Source: Arthrinium phaeospermum
Taxonomy: Eukaryota; Ascomycota; Sordariomycetes; Amphisphaeriales; Apiosporaceae
Direction: 5' to 3'
DNA: 64,000 nucleotides
NCBI GenBank assembly: GCA_006503535.1
Contig: QYRS01000011.1
Span: forward strand, 1,860,001 to 1,924,000
Shown one piece after another: positions 44,641 through 56,130 of the stretch (within the stretch, counting starts at the first letter, position 1; each line of letters starts with the position of its first letter). A program made the translations under genes and the position numbers. Under the pieces are notes generated by a model. It saw nothing but the letters and a program-made list of their open reading frames with translations. It searched no databases and was not told the DNA's origin.

Positions 44641-47349
44641 ATTTTACCCTATAAGATATTAACCCTAATAATACGATTAGTTAACATGATAAATTTTATA
44701 ATTTAATACTATTTTAAGCTATATTCGCATTAAAATTAAGTTAATTTAATATCTTATTATAAAAATATTAAATATTAAAGTTAAAACATTAACTTATATA
44801 ATTAAATACCGATTCCACGATATTTTCTATATTTTCTTAATTAAAGGGTTTTACTTTAATTATTTTAACATTACTTTAATAAATAATTTAAAATAAATTT
44901 TAAGCTTATTTTTAAGCCTTTTTTTATTTAATTAGACCTTAATAATATCATTTATAATAATACCGATTTTAATAAATTAAAAAAGCTCGCCGATTAAAAA
45001 GAAAGCGTTAATATATTATTAAAAAGAGAAGAAACTCGAAATTAATTAATTATTAACGAACTTAATAATATTTCTATCGATAAATCGATTAACGAGCTTG
45101 CTAATATACTTGCCGATATATTAAATTAATTAAAAAAAAAATTAAAATAAAAAAAGCCGATTTCTTATTTATTTTATATTAATATACTATTAATAACCAT
45201 TAAAATACCTTCGAATTCGATCGAGAAATTATAAAATCCTTTTACTTACTTACCTTTAATAATACTATATTTATTAATAATATTATATTTTTAAAAAAAC
45301 TTATCGAAGATTACTTAAAAAAAATATTTTAATTCTTTTTTTTTCTTTTTAATTTAATTTATTAAATAATAAATTAAATAAATTAATAAGCGTACTATAA
45401 AATATTTCTATAAACTTTAGTTTTAATACTCTTAATTTTAAATAAAATCGTTAATAATTATTCCTAAACTCTACCTATTTTTCGCTATAATTATATATAT
45501 AAGTTTTTATATCGAACTTTATTTAAATTATTATTAATTAATTAAAAAATATATTCCTCGTTATAATATTTTTATATATATTTTAAGGAATTAATAAAAT
45601 TAAATTTATTATAATTTTTATACTTAAAATATTAATAACGTTATCGGTTCGGTTCCTTTCGATATTTTTATTAAATAAAAAAAGTTATAATTTATACCGA
45701 AAAAAAAAGTAATATATTTTTTTTTTAAAATTAAGAATTAAAATAACTACGTTTTAATAATTAATTAATATTTATAAAAGCTCGATATTTATTTTATAAT
45801 TAATAAAGTTATTATTTTTTATTTTATTTATTTTAATAATATAATTAAATATAAATATAAATCGATCGATTATAGTTTTTTTTTTCGTATTTTTTTAAAT
45901 ATTAATTATTTTTTTCGATAAATTTAATATTTTAAGTTTAAAAATTATTTAAACTTTAATTATTTAAAAATAAAAAATATTACCTTTATATTAATTAATA
46001 GTATATAAACCGATATAAAATAACCCCTTTTAAAATAATTTAAAATAAATAAGAAAATAATTATTTTTAAAAAATTAACTTTAATATAATCTATTATTAT
46101 TCGTTTTTATTAAAATTTATTTTCTTTTTCCTTTAATTACTTATATTACGTATTCTTTAATAACCTTTATTTAATAATCTAATTTTTCCGCTATCTACGA
46201 TTAATAGGCATTAATACGATTAGTATAATACGTATTAAAAAAAATTCCGGTATTAATTTAAAATTCCTAACTTTAAAAGCTATAAATAAAGGTAATAAAC
46301 TAAATTAAGAGACCCTTTAAAGAAAAGCTATTCTTAAAAGGAAAATTATATAATTTATATTTAAAAATAATAATAATATTTATTTTTTTTTTTATTTTTT
46401 TTTAAAAAAAAATTATAATTAAAATCCAGAAATGTTTAAAAAAATCTTTTATTAATAAAAAAATTGCGAAAGTTCTTTTTATATTAATTAAATAAAATAA
46501 AAAAGGAAAAATATTATTATTAATTATTAATTAAAAAAAAAACTATCGATTTTTTTAATAATTAATAAATATAATATTTATATAAATAATATTAATATTA
46601 ATAATTAATATAAATTTAAATTCGATTAAAAAAATCGAAAGTTACGTCGAAAAGGATAATATAATTTAACCTTTAATTTTTTATTAAGTATTCCTATATT
46701 AAACCGTAAATTAAATCTTATATTAATTTCTCTTTTTTAAAAGTTTTTTTTATTAATATATATTTAATCTATTAAATCCTTTATCGGCGTAACTAAATAA
46801 TATACGCGTTTAATTAAAATTACTTCTTTTTAAAAAATAGTATTTTTTATTAATACTTTATTAACTTAATCTTTAATTATTTCGGATTAAATATAATAAT
46901 TAAAAAAAATATTAAAAAATAAAAAAAAATAAGCGTATTAGCCACTTTAAAAGAGTTAAAAAAAAAAATTAACGGCTTAAATAATATACATACTTTAAAA
47001 TAAGAAGAAAAAAAAACTACGTTATATATAAACGCTATATTAAAAACGTTTTATAAAAACATTTAATTAATATAATAATATAGAATTAAAAATATATATT
47101 AAAGTTATTTATTTTATAAAATATATCTTTACTTTATTAATAATTATTTTAAAAAATAATATAAAATATAGTATAAAATAGCTTTATTTTTTCTTATTTA
47201 AGAAATTAATTAATAAGTATATAATAAAAAAATAAAACGGAAAAGTTAATATTATTATTATTATTATTTAATTAAATTAGGAACTCCTTATATCTACTTA
47301 CGTTTTACTATTAAATTTAAGGTAAATTCTTAAAATCTAATAATTTAAT

Positions 47350-47401
47350 TCGATATATTAAATAGCTCCACTGTTTAAGCTGTTTTTAGCGGTTAAGGGG
47401 A
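47350..47401 (-). repeat. Right terminal inverted repeat
   Basis: Read on the minus strand it starts TCCCCTTAACCGCTAAAAAC and continues through AGTGGAG and ATTTAATATATCGA, mirroring the left end. TA follows at 47402-47403. Confidence 0.88.
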
Positions 47402-47403
47402 TA

Positions 47404-49105
47404 ACCTGTTTCAGCGCTCTATATACGATTGCATATTCGTCCGGGGTTTGGCTACACTTCTATCACCGCCTCGCCTCACTTCTGGGCTCACGGCTTGTTG
47501 CAGCCATTAAATTTCGAAGGGGGAAAAAATGAGCGCGCCTTCGAAGTTCGGGGTTTCGGGATTGATTTAGACTAGTCGTGCGTGCTGTTGCTGTTGGGTG
47601 CCCGATCTTTTTAGTCGTTGGGAAAATTGTGGGAAGGAAGAGACCGAAAAGGGAAAGAAAAAGGTCGATCAGGGTCCAGGGTCCCATTTTCATGAGTTCA
47701 TTATCCCCGGCTTTCCGGCAGCCGGGGGCCACACAGGGGTCCCGACCCTTGGGCGGGCGGTGGCGGGCGGAAATAAACCATATTTTGTCCATTGACAGCA
47801 CCTAATGGAGTACAGCACGGTGTGTATGGATCAATTGCCCCCCCCCCCCCCCCATCGCGGCTGAAAAAGAATGAAAGAAAACCTGTAGCCATACTCCCTT
47901 TTAACTTGAATCTACCATCGAGTGTTTTTGCTAGTATTGCATGTTACTGTTGTGGTTATGAAAGAGAATTACGTATCTGCTTGGAGAAGAAGAAGAGACC
48001 GGCTTCTCCTCGCAGGGTCTTTCTTTGCCTACAGTAGGGGTCTCTGGTCTCCCATCCCAAACGGGCAACCCCATTCAATTCTAGCAGTGCCTTGACGTCA
48101 TTATGGAGTGCCAGCTTGCAGAGAGAAGAAAAAAGAAGAAGAAAAGAAAAACGCACATCTCGGATATTTCCCACCATTTGCACATCGTGACACTTTGCCA
48201 GAGAGGCTTGGCAGGCCGTTATCCAGGTATTATGTTGGCACTCGGGATTAGCATTCAAGTGATGGGCGCTGCACGACCAACTTGCTGCCAACAAAAAACG
48301 CACGAGTCTTGACTCAGTTGCCAGCGGCGCCATCTGCTGATGGGGTTGGGCACGGAGGCTGCATGTATTATGGGATAAAGTAAGACCAGGCATGGAGGCA
48401 GAGACAAAACATGCGATCTTCCTGCCATACAGTACCGGCGTGTCTCATCCATCTAGGACTGTTTCTGCTTTCTGCTCTTCTTGCTAGTATGGTGTTTGGT
48501 GGCAGCCAGAATATGCTGGTGCTGGTGCTGGCTCGCTGGCTAGCCGACAAGTTTTGTGCTAGCGGAGCGGCAAGCGGGTCAGCCAGGGCCAGCGGGCGGG
48601 GGATAGATGGAAGGATGGGAATTGACGAAATGCCCCCCACATCGGATGCATGCAATAGGGCTGTAGCTGTAGGGGTAATGGGGTTCAAAGTATCGCATTT
48701 GTGTACCTACTAGGAAACGAACACCACCGAGACCACCCTTGCGACCCTGCTCCCTCACATGCCCTGGCGTTGGCGTCGAGTGTCCGGAGGGTTCTCGCCC
48801 GGTATATACTTTTCGGCAATCCCATCTTCTCTTTTTCTCTCCTTTTTTTCTCTTCCAAATCGGCGATCGACCCGGCCATTTGTATCTGTATTCTGCTGAT
48901 TCAATCCCTACCCGGCACTACATACGCCATTGTACATTTGGCAATTCTCCGTACACCCCTGCAACAACTTGCCGTTTCCGCTTGAAGCGTTGTTTACTCG
49001 GCTCCTCGGTTGCTATTATTGGAACTCGCCCTTGCTACTACTACTACGGTGTCCATCCAGTCTACATAGCGGTACTTTGCTTTCCCCCCCCGTGTCTGCA
49101 AAGCC
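47404..49105. other. Intergenic, GATA gene 1 promoter side
   Basis: No gene is seen. It holds a 16-base poly-C run at 47838-47853 and a TGACGTCA at 48093-48100. A long T/C-rich stretch at about 48820-48860 may be part of the leader of the GATA gene at 49106. Confidence 0.5.
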
Positions 49106-50186
49106 ATGGCGCCGCTGTGCAGCGACCCCTCCAGCGGCTGGGTTGGTGGTGCCTCGCCGTCGCGGAACCCCGATCTGGCGGGCGGCCGCTGCTCCCCGCT
49201 CGACTTCAAGCCCGACATCAAGTCGGCCGACGCCGCGCTCCAGCGGATCAACAGGGCCAACGGGGGGCCCACGTGCACCCGCGACGACATATTCGACTGT
49301 TTCGAGAGGGTAGGCAACCACTAACTCCCCCAATCATCAAGTCTTTTCCACACTCTGGCCGTTCTTTTTCGCGGTTCCTTGTTTCCTTGCCGCTGTTCTT
49401 CTTCTTCTTTGTTGTTGTTGTCCCTTCTTGGATGCTAACCTCGGCCCCCGGCAGATCCACCGCGCCACCGAGCACCTCGTCGACGGCGTCGAGTACGAGC
49501 GGAAGCAGGATCAGCATCAGGACCAGCATCAGCTTCAGGACCGGCACCGGCACCGGGCCTGGGACCAGGACGAGGACGTCCGGAGCGAGCCGGAGCTCTA
49601 CAGCCACGCCTGCAGTCGGGAGCAGATGCGGGACGACGCGGACCTCGTGGCCATGATCAACGTGTCGCAGGATATCCTGCAGACCCTGCGCTACGTCCAG
49701 GACAACAACACCAACCGGCAGCAGCAGCAGCACCAACAGGAGCAGCAACAGGAGCAGCAGCAGTTGCAGCAGCATCAACAGCACCTGCTGACGGGGACGA
49801 ACCACCCCCGCCACCATCACCGGGGTAGTAGCGAGTCTACCCTGACGGAACCGATATCGCCGCGGCAGAGCATCGCCCGGGGACAGAAACGGAAGCAGGA
49901 ACAGCAGCAGCAGCAGGGCATGAGCCACGGGAACAAGGTATGTCATGTCATGCCCATACACCGAAACAACCACCCCATCCCAGCCATTCGTCTGCGGCTT
50001 GATCGCTCACGCAAACACACCTTTTTCCAACAACAGTCACCACGTGCCCACCAGCCCGCCTACTGTCGCCACTGCAACTGCACCGAGACCGTCAAGTGGC
50101 GGTCCGGGCCCGACGGGCTCAAGACGCTCTGCAACGTCTGCGGGCTGCTGTACGCCAAACGGCTGCGGCGGATCCAAAGGGTCTAA
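49106..50186 (+). CDS. GATA-type zinc-finger protein 1 of a tandem pair
   Basis: Three exons: 49106-49309, 49455-49937 and 50037-50186, 278 residues. The second intron (99 nt, GTATGT...CAG) has no in-frame stop, so an unspliced form would also be open; the strong donor argues for splicing. The N-terminal part (SADAALQRINRANGGPTCTR) is helical and the centre is rich in Gln, His and Arg. The single zinc finger is at the extreme C-terminus: CRHC, 18 residues, CNVC (about 239-264), with VKWRSGPDG in the loop and the tail GLLYAKRLRRIQRV. C-x2-C-x18-C-x2-C is the fungal class IVb spacing seen in NsdD- and WC-type proteins. It is probably a DNA-binding regulator. The target and the pathway are unknown. 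Confidence 0.9.
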
Positions 50187-52388
50187 TCGACAACAGCGGC
50201 CGGATCTTTTTGTCCTCTTTTCTTTTCTTCTTATTGTTTGTCTGCCATTGTGGGGTTCTGGAAAAAAGGAAAGCGTTTCGTTCAGTAGGGCGTCATGGGT
50301 TAGCTGATTGGGTAGCAAGCAAGCGTCGTTCGGTCCCCTCCCTGACTTCTCGATCATATCTCGATGCCTTCCATTGCAAGACTTAATACATTCACGATTC
50401 AAACCAATAACCGAGAACTTTGTATGTGTAATGCTTTCGAACCGCGTGCGATGTGCCATGTATATGCGCTGGTTGGCACGTGGTGTACATAGGTATCCAT
50501 CTGCATTCTATTATCTTGGCTCTCGATCTGCTTAGTGACGTATGATACAAGTGGATGTATGTCTCGTCTCTTCTCAAATGTCCCATTTCGTGCATGAACG
50601 TGTGGTCTCATGTGGCATTTCTAACCTTAACAGCGCACTTTCCATTCTGGAGATGGTTGTCGCGAGGGGAACCACGAGATGGTCTTGTATGGGGAGCTAC
50701 TTGGGGCAACACGTCTCAGTGCCCCTGAGCCCTGACGGACAGGAATATGTAAAGAGGCTGCACCAAGGCACCCCTCACGATACTATTGCACATCACTGGG
50801 GAAAGAGCCGAATACAACCCCCTCGTTCGCCACGTCCGCCGAGACGGTAATTCTCCGTGGCATGGCAGTCATGGGTCGGATCGATTTCTCCTTCTTTTCT
50901 ATGGGGGGCCTCGAGGCATGCAATACCGGACCAGAAGGTCCCATTGGGGATACGGGGTCTTTGGAAGAGAATGAAAGTGAACTGTTCAGGGGCATGTCAA
51001 GAGCTCAAATATGTACTTGGGTCGGCGCAGTGCGTGGGGCTAGGCCAGCCCCAAAACCCCTGGTTTGCCAGTCACCAGTGTTTGGTCCCATTGCCCGCAC
51101 AAACTAGGTGGCCGAGCTTGTATTGCTAATTTGATAGAGCTTCTGGTTTGTCTGCTTGCAGGGTGGGCATTGCAAATCACACAATAATGCGACACAGGGC
51201 CGTTGAATAACCCCCAATGCATCGGTGCAAGTTTACGGGGCTCTCACGTGAGGAGGAGGGAGGCAACAACGACATCTTGCTCTTGCCACGCCTAGCAGCC
51301 CTAAGCCTCTGGCATTCTCGGTTGCTGTTATCCGCCAGGCTGTGGGGATGAGCTTAAAGAGATAGAGTAGTAGTACAGTAGGGAGAAGGGGATGGAGGTG
51401 GGTGGAAATAAAAAGAACCGAGCAGCCGAGAGCTCTGTAGCATCCGGCTGTCTGGTATCAGATTGGCTACAGTAATGCCCCAGGTGCGTGTGTGCCAGGC
51501 CCAAGACCCTGAACCCCTTTGCCCCTTGGGAAACTGGACCGTCGGGCAATGGCTTCGGGAGCTGGGTTGACATCATACCGCTAACCTTTGATTGGACCGT
51601 GGGAGGATTGGGTACAGGTGGTTTTGGGGTCCCTCTTTGGCCGCATCTTCTTTTGATCGGCTTCCGGCGGGTGGAAGAGAGCAGGAGAGTGTCGTCCGGT
51701 TCAGGGACCAGTGGCAGCGATCGACCCAATGAGGCACCTTCCAAAAGACACAAAGAAGGCTGGCTCTGCTGGCTTGATTGGCAACAGTCCAGAAAGAGAG
51801 GGACCAGGCAGTGCCCGGCAGGGACCTGGGCCTTTTTAAAACGACCAGCGAACAGATTAGCATTGTCTCAAGACACACCACACACCAGAAAATGGGCCGA
51901 GCACAGGGCAGGAGGTAGGGCGGCCGCATGAGCAGATGGCTGTTTTTGCTGGTGGCGAGATCCAGGTGCAAGAGCTCCGGCGGTCGATGATAGGCTAGTA
52001 GGGCTGGGGTACCCACCCTTTTGGACCCCTGGGACTGCCCTGGGCCCTGGACCCTTTTCGATCGAGTGCCTGTGCCTGCCGCTGCGGATGACTGCAGCCG
52101 CGACTTAGGCGATTGCTAGGGTCGAACATGGAGAAAGTGAAAGTTGTCAGGTTGTGCCCCATGGGATTTTGAGCATCGAGTTTTTTCCTTTCGCCACCCG
52201 ACAAGCCGAGGGCCCCAGTCTTGGCTGCGCTAGGGGCGACCAAAGTGTCCCTCATATAACTCTGCCCACTCAACAGCGTCCGATCCCCAAGAAGAGCGAG
52301 CGTTCTCGAGATCGGACTCCATTTCAACACCTACACTTACCGCACCTCCATGTGTACGTACCGCCCGCTGCCCGCCGCCTCCTTCACA
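50187..52388. other. Intergenic between the two GATA genes
   Basis: About 2.2 kb with no supportable gene. It likely holds the promoter of the second GATA gene. Its sequence is not AT-rich and shows no RIP. Confidence 0.5.
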
Positions 52389-53175
52389 ATGGCCTCAATA
52401 CGCCAACAACAACCTCTCCCGCACCCGCAACACCACCACCACCAACGCCAACATGGCCATCTCAATGCCGTCCACGACCTGCCCTCCTCCCACCGGCCAT
52501 TCCTGCCCACGCCCGACAGCACAGCCTCCCTCGACCTGAACAGCTCGGTCCTGGCGACCATCCGAAGCGACCCGATACTGATCGAGAAAGCAGTGCGGAA
52601 GCTTCATCAAGGATATGCCTCTGCATCCTTCGAAAAGGTACGAATTTAACAATATCCATCGTTGCTCCTGCCCCTTGCCCCTCTTTTTTTAGTTGATGTT
52701 TTGTCTAACACACGATTTTGATGCACAGGTCCATGAAGAAACCCAAGAACTCCTGGGGCTAATCCAGCAGACGCGGGACGGGGGTCGCGGCGCTGCCGGG
52801 CATGCACTACCGAGCGACCGGGTCTTGACGGCCCTGACCTCCACCGCCCAGGGTCTCGTCAACCAGCTTCAGTCCATCCGCAAGCACCGGCACAGCGTCC
52901 AGTCGCGGCGGACCAGGCGGGGTCACCGGCCCCAGTCGTCGGAGCAGTGCGACCACTACCGCCACCCCGATGACAACACCACTGCCACGGGCGAAAGAGG
53001 CCAGCAGCGGTCTTCCAAGCCGCCCGCCGCTCCCGGAACCCACAGCCCTTGCGACGACTGCAACCGCACCAAGACGCCCGAGTGGCGCGCCGGTCCGACT
53101 GGCCCCGAGGCCCTCTGTAATGTCTGCGGGCTGCTCTACGCCAAGCGATTGTGCCGAATGCAAAGTCGCAAATGA
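52389..53175 (+). CDS. GATA-type zinc-finger protein 2 of a tandem pair
   Basis: Two exons, 52389-52637 and 52729-53175, encode 231 residues. The start was set at the ATG of MASIRQQQPLPHPQHHHHQR; an in-frame ATG at 52350 adds 13. The intron has GTACGA, a CTAAC branch and CAG. The layout copies gene 1: a Gln/His-rich N-terminal part, a helical segment (LATIRSDPILIEKAVRKLHQ, then VHEETQELLGLIQQTR), an Arg-rich linker, and one C-terminal finger, CDDC, 18 residues, CNVC (about 191-216), with TPEWRAGPTG and the tail GLLYAKRLCRMQSRK. Loop and tail are close to gene 1 while the rest is diverged, and an intron sits between helix and linker in both. This fits an old tandem duplication. The role is probably transcriptional control. 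Confidence 0.9.
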
Positions 53176-54724
53176 GCCAGAAGAGATGAGACGGCTTCTC
53201 CACGACGGCGAAGAGTTCTTCCCAACACGATGCACGCCTTCGCATAGTGCCAGCCTCTACATGCAAAACAACATGGCCGACAGTCGGATACATATTCAAC
53301 CGCAGATCGAGAAGCAGCAAACGGAAACGCAGCTTCTTGCTCGGTTACAACATACACACGGCCATGGGCCTTGACCACTTCTCCTTACACAACGAACGAG
53401 AACAACTCGGCGACGACCACATAGGCTACTAGGCCTAGCGTTTCGCCCTCCAATGATGAGGGAAAACATGAGATGTGTCATACCGACGGCTCTCCTCTTC
53501 GGAATTAATCCCCGCGTCTTTATCAAATGTTTTCAAGCTGCGGAGCAATGCCCGACTTCTCTACATGACGCTGGACGGAACGGACCGGGTGACCTTGGAG
53601 CGGGCGAGCGCGCGTGCGTGCGAACACGGAGCAACAACAACACATCACACATACACAACTGGATCGGTCGTACAGAAATGGGGTCCCATTCCAAGATGTG
53701 ATACCCCCCACGAATGAAGCAATGCAGGTTTCTTTTCGCTTTATCCTTCGCCTATCGCCTACTAGGGCTGAGAACAGGCAAGGACAGGAAGATAAGAAGG
53801 CCAAGACCTGGCGAGAAGCCAAGGTCGAGGTGCATGGGCGCGGGGCCACCAGCAATACGCAGTAACACTATTGTCGTACTTTTTAAACCAACTAGATACG
53901 CCAACGGACGGTAATTTTTGCGAGTTATATGGAAGGGCGTTACACGACAGGACCAGCAATATGAAATTAATGAAGCGAATGAATTGATGAATATAGTATT
54001 ACTCTCAAGACCTTGGGAGCGTCGTATCTCGCTGAAGTCGCAATGTTCTGTCAAACCTCCGTATGCTGATACGGCCAGCCAGTCGGAGAGGGAAACTATC
54101 TGATAATGGACCCTGATGTCCATTCCCCAACCACCACCCCTTTCTTTCGTGACATGCTCAGCTGACACTGGCCTGGCCGGATCGGTCATACTGAAGGCCA
54201 GACGACGAACCCTTCAGTCCAATGCGAATCGGAAGGGTGGCGAGGGTGGCGAATAAGCTTCGGGCCCAGCTGCCGCAATACCTAGACAGCACGAACAGAT
54301 CTTGCCAATGTGTCCGGTGTGGCGCATGCGGGCGGTTGGATGATTGGTCCATACTGTACCCTCGATCGGTAGGGGCACATGTGACTGACTGGCTGTGCCT
54401 CTCCTTTCGAACTACTGCCGCAGAACCCGGAGAAGCATCTGTTTGCCCTGGTCTATGGTAGGTACTTTTTTCGTATCACGTTTCGCACGATAGCAAAACT
54501 TGAAAGAAGGCTTGGATGCTCCTCGCTATTACCACTTGTCAGCGACCAGTGCCAACGTATCCATATGTGAAGTTATTACCACATCCCTAGATATCGAACC
54601 GCCACTAGTAGTTCCCCAAAGACACCATCCATCCTATTGCACCCAGGCACCAAAGTATGCATGTGACGGTAGTGGGTGATGAACCCACCTAAGGGGGTAC
54701 TTGAAAAAGTAAAAACCCTCCCCA
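53176..54724. other. Intergenic, no gene seen
   Basis: It holds the 3' flank of GATA gene 2 and the promoter side of the SDR gene. Short frames have no recognisable content. Confidence 0.5.
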
Positions 54725-55945
54725 ATGGCGCCGCCAACCCGCTCATCCGCCGCCGCAGCCAGCGCCAACAGCCCCTCCTCCCCGCCCCTCCTCGGTCCCG
54801 TCCTAGTCGTCGGCGGCTGCGGCTTCTTGGGCCACCACCTCGTCGCGCACCTGCTCGCCGACCCCGAATGCGGCAAGCCCGTGTACGTCCTGGACCGGCA
54901 CGTCGAAGGCAACGAGAACCGCCACGCCCGTGATGAGGACGTCGTCATCTATATCGAAGGCTCCATCACCGACGGCGCCCTCGTGCCGTCTGTCCTGGCC
55001 CGCGTCCGCCCCCGCGTCGTATTCCACGCCGCCTCGCCCGTGGCGTCGCTCCCCCGCGCGCGCTGGGCCGAGTTCGAGGCCGTCAACGTCGTCGGGACCT
55101 GGATCCTGCTCTCTTCTTTTGCCGCCACTAAAACCTCAACCGTCAAGGCTCTGGTCTACACCTCCAGCCCCGATGTCTACGCCCACCCGCCGCACCACAA
55201 TGTCTCCGAGACGCACCCCCTAGTCCCTGAAGACGACCCGCGCTGTTCGGACTACGTCCGCACCAAGTCCGCCGCCCAGCGCCTCGTCCTCGCGGCCAAC
55301 TCCCCTACCTTGCGCACCTGCGCCCTGCTCCCGGCCCACATGTACGGCGAGCGCGCCACGCAGGGCCTATCCGAGATCCTAGCCCTCTGCGCCGACCGCG
55401 ACGGCCGCCCCACCTCGTCACCGCTGATCCAGCTCGGCCCCGGCACGAACCTCGTCAGCGTCGCCTCGGCGGCCAACGTAGCCCAAGCCCACCTCCTCGC
55501 CGCCAAAGCCCTGTTAGACCCCTCGCGTGTCCAAAGTGGTGTCGTGGCGGGCGAGAGCTTCAACGTCACCGACGGCCGCCCGGTGGCCTTCTGGAACGAG
55601 CACGTGCGCGCCGCCTGGAAAGAAGCCCGCGGGGTCGATGACGACTCTACTCTACTCAAACAGGTCATCGTGGTGCCCGGGTGGGCCTACCGCCTCATCG
55701 CCTGGGTGGTGCGAACGCTCTTCCGGACGCTGACGCTGGGGACGGTGTCGCCGCCCGCGGCGGTCTCGGAGCAGGGCGTCCTGTACGCGCTCGGGGAGCA
55801 CACGTACAGCGTCGAGAAGCTGCGGGGCCGGCTGGGCTTCGAGCCGGTGCGGGACCACGAGCGGGTGATGCGGCGGGCGGTGCGGTGGGAATTGGATCGG
55901 CGGCGGCGGCAGACGAAGACAGGGGGGGTTCGAAAGGTAGACTGA
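54725..55945 (+). CDS. Extended SDR, 3-beta-HSD/sterol-dehydrogenase-like
   Basis: A single exon of 406 residues. The Rossmann motif GGCGFLG is at 30-36, after a short Ala/Ser-rich start. An acidic cofactor-binding residue is likely the Asp of VYVLDRHVEG, which favours NAD(H). The active site Tyr-x3-Lys is Tyr177 and Lys181 in SDYVRTKSAAQ, with the Ser region LVYTSSPDVYA upstream. HMYGERATQGLSEILALCAD and ESFNVTDGRPVAFWNEHVRA fit the 3-beta-hydroxysteroid dehydrogenase / NSDHL group. A hydrophobic stretch near 320-345 (GWAYRLIAWVVRTLFRTLTL) could associate with membrane, as in the yeast C-3 sterol dehydrogenase. It is diverged enough that a different 3-hydroxy substrate is possible. All catalytic residues are present. 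Confidence 0.9.
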   Translation: MAPPTRSSAAAASANSPSSPPLLGPVLVVGGCGFLGHHLVAHLLADPECGKPVYVLDRHVEGNENRHARDEDVVIYIEGSITDGALVPSVLARVRPRVVFHAASPVASLPRARWAEFEAVNVVGTWILLSSFAATKTSTVKALVYTSSPDVYAHPPHHNVSETHPLVPEDDPRCSDYVRTKSAAQRLVLAANSPTLRTCALLPAHMYGERATQGLSEILALCADRDGRPTSSPLIQLGPGTNLVSVASAANVAQAHLLAAKALLDPSRVQSGVVAGESFNVTDGRPVAFWNEHVRAAWKEARGVDDDSTLLKQVIVVPGWAYRLIAWVVRTLFRTLTLGTVSPPAAVSEQGVLYALGEHTYSVEKLRGRLGFEPVRDHERVMRRAVRWELDRRRRQTKTGGVRKVD

Positions 55946-56130
55946 ATAAGCATCGCCATAAATAGGACTTATTAAGCATTGCGCTCTCAAAATACGAATG
56001 AGCCAAGTATATATACTATTATTGCTTTATTCATCATAATATATAGACTAATATCCGCTACGTGTATTTCGTTCGATCGTTCGTTCATTCATTCTTCTCT
56101 TCTCATCTGAACCTACTACCTCACCTACCT

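Larger units (their letters stand above)
44587..47401. mobile_element. RIP-degraded TIR transposon, 2.8 kb
   Basis: An abrupt AT-saturated block with no open frame of any length. Its two ends are imperfect inverted repeats of about 52-54 bp, and both sides abut TA (44585-44586 and 47402-47403). TA duplication plus TIRs points to the Tc1/mariner-pogo (Fot1-like) superfamily. CpA and TpG are nearly absent inside while TpA is abundant and CpG survives (TCGA, ACGA), which is the signature of repeat-induced point mutation. Differences between the two TIRs are mostly C/T and G/A changes, as RIP predicts. Any transposase is destroyed by stops. Superfamily assignment rests on ends and target site only. 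Confidence 0.88.

Noticed and set aside
44587..47401. Centromere or telomere-associated AT-rich DNA
   Set aside because: The block has sharp edges, inverted ends and TA duplications, and is only 2.8 kb; a RIPped transposon explains it fully.
48739..49656. 305-codon frame overlapping GATA gene 1
   Set aside because: It reads through the intron and in the wrong frame of a gene with a clear zinc finger.
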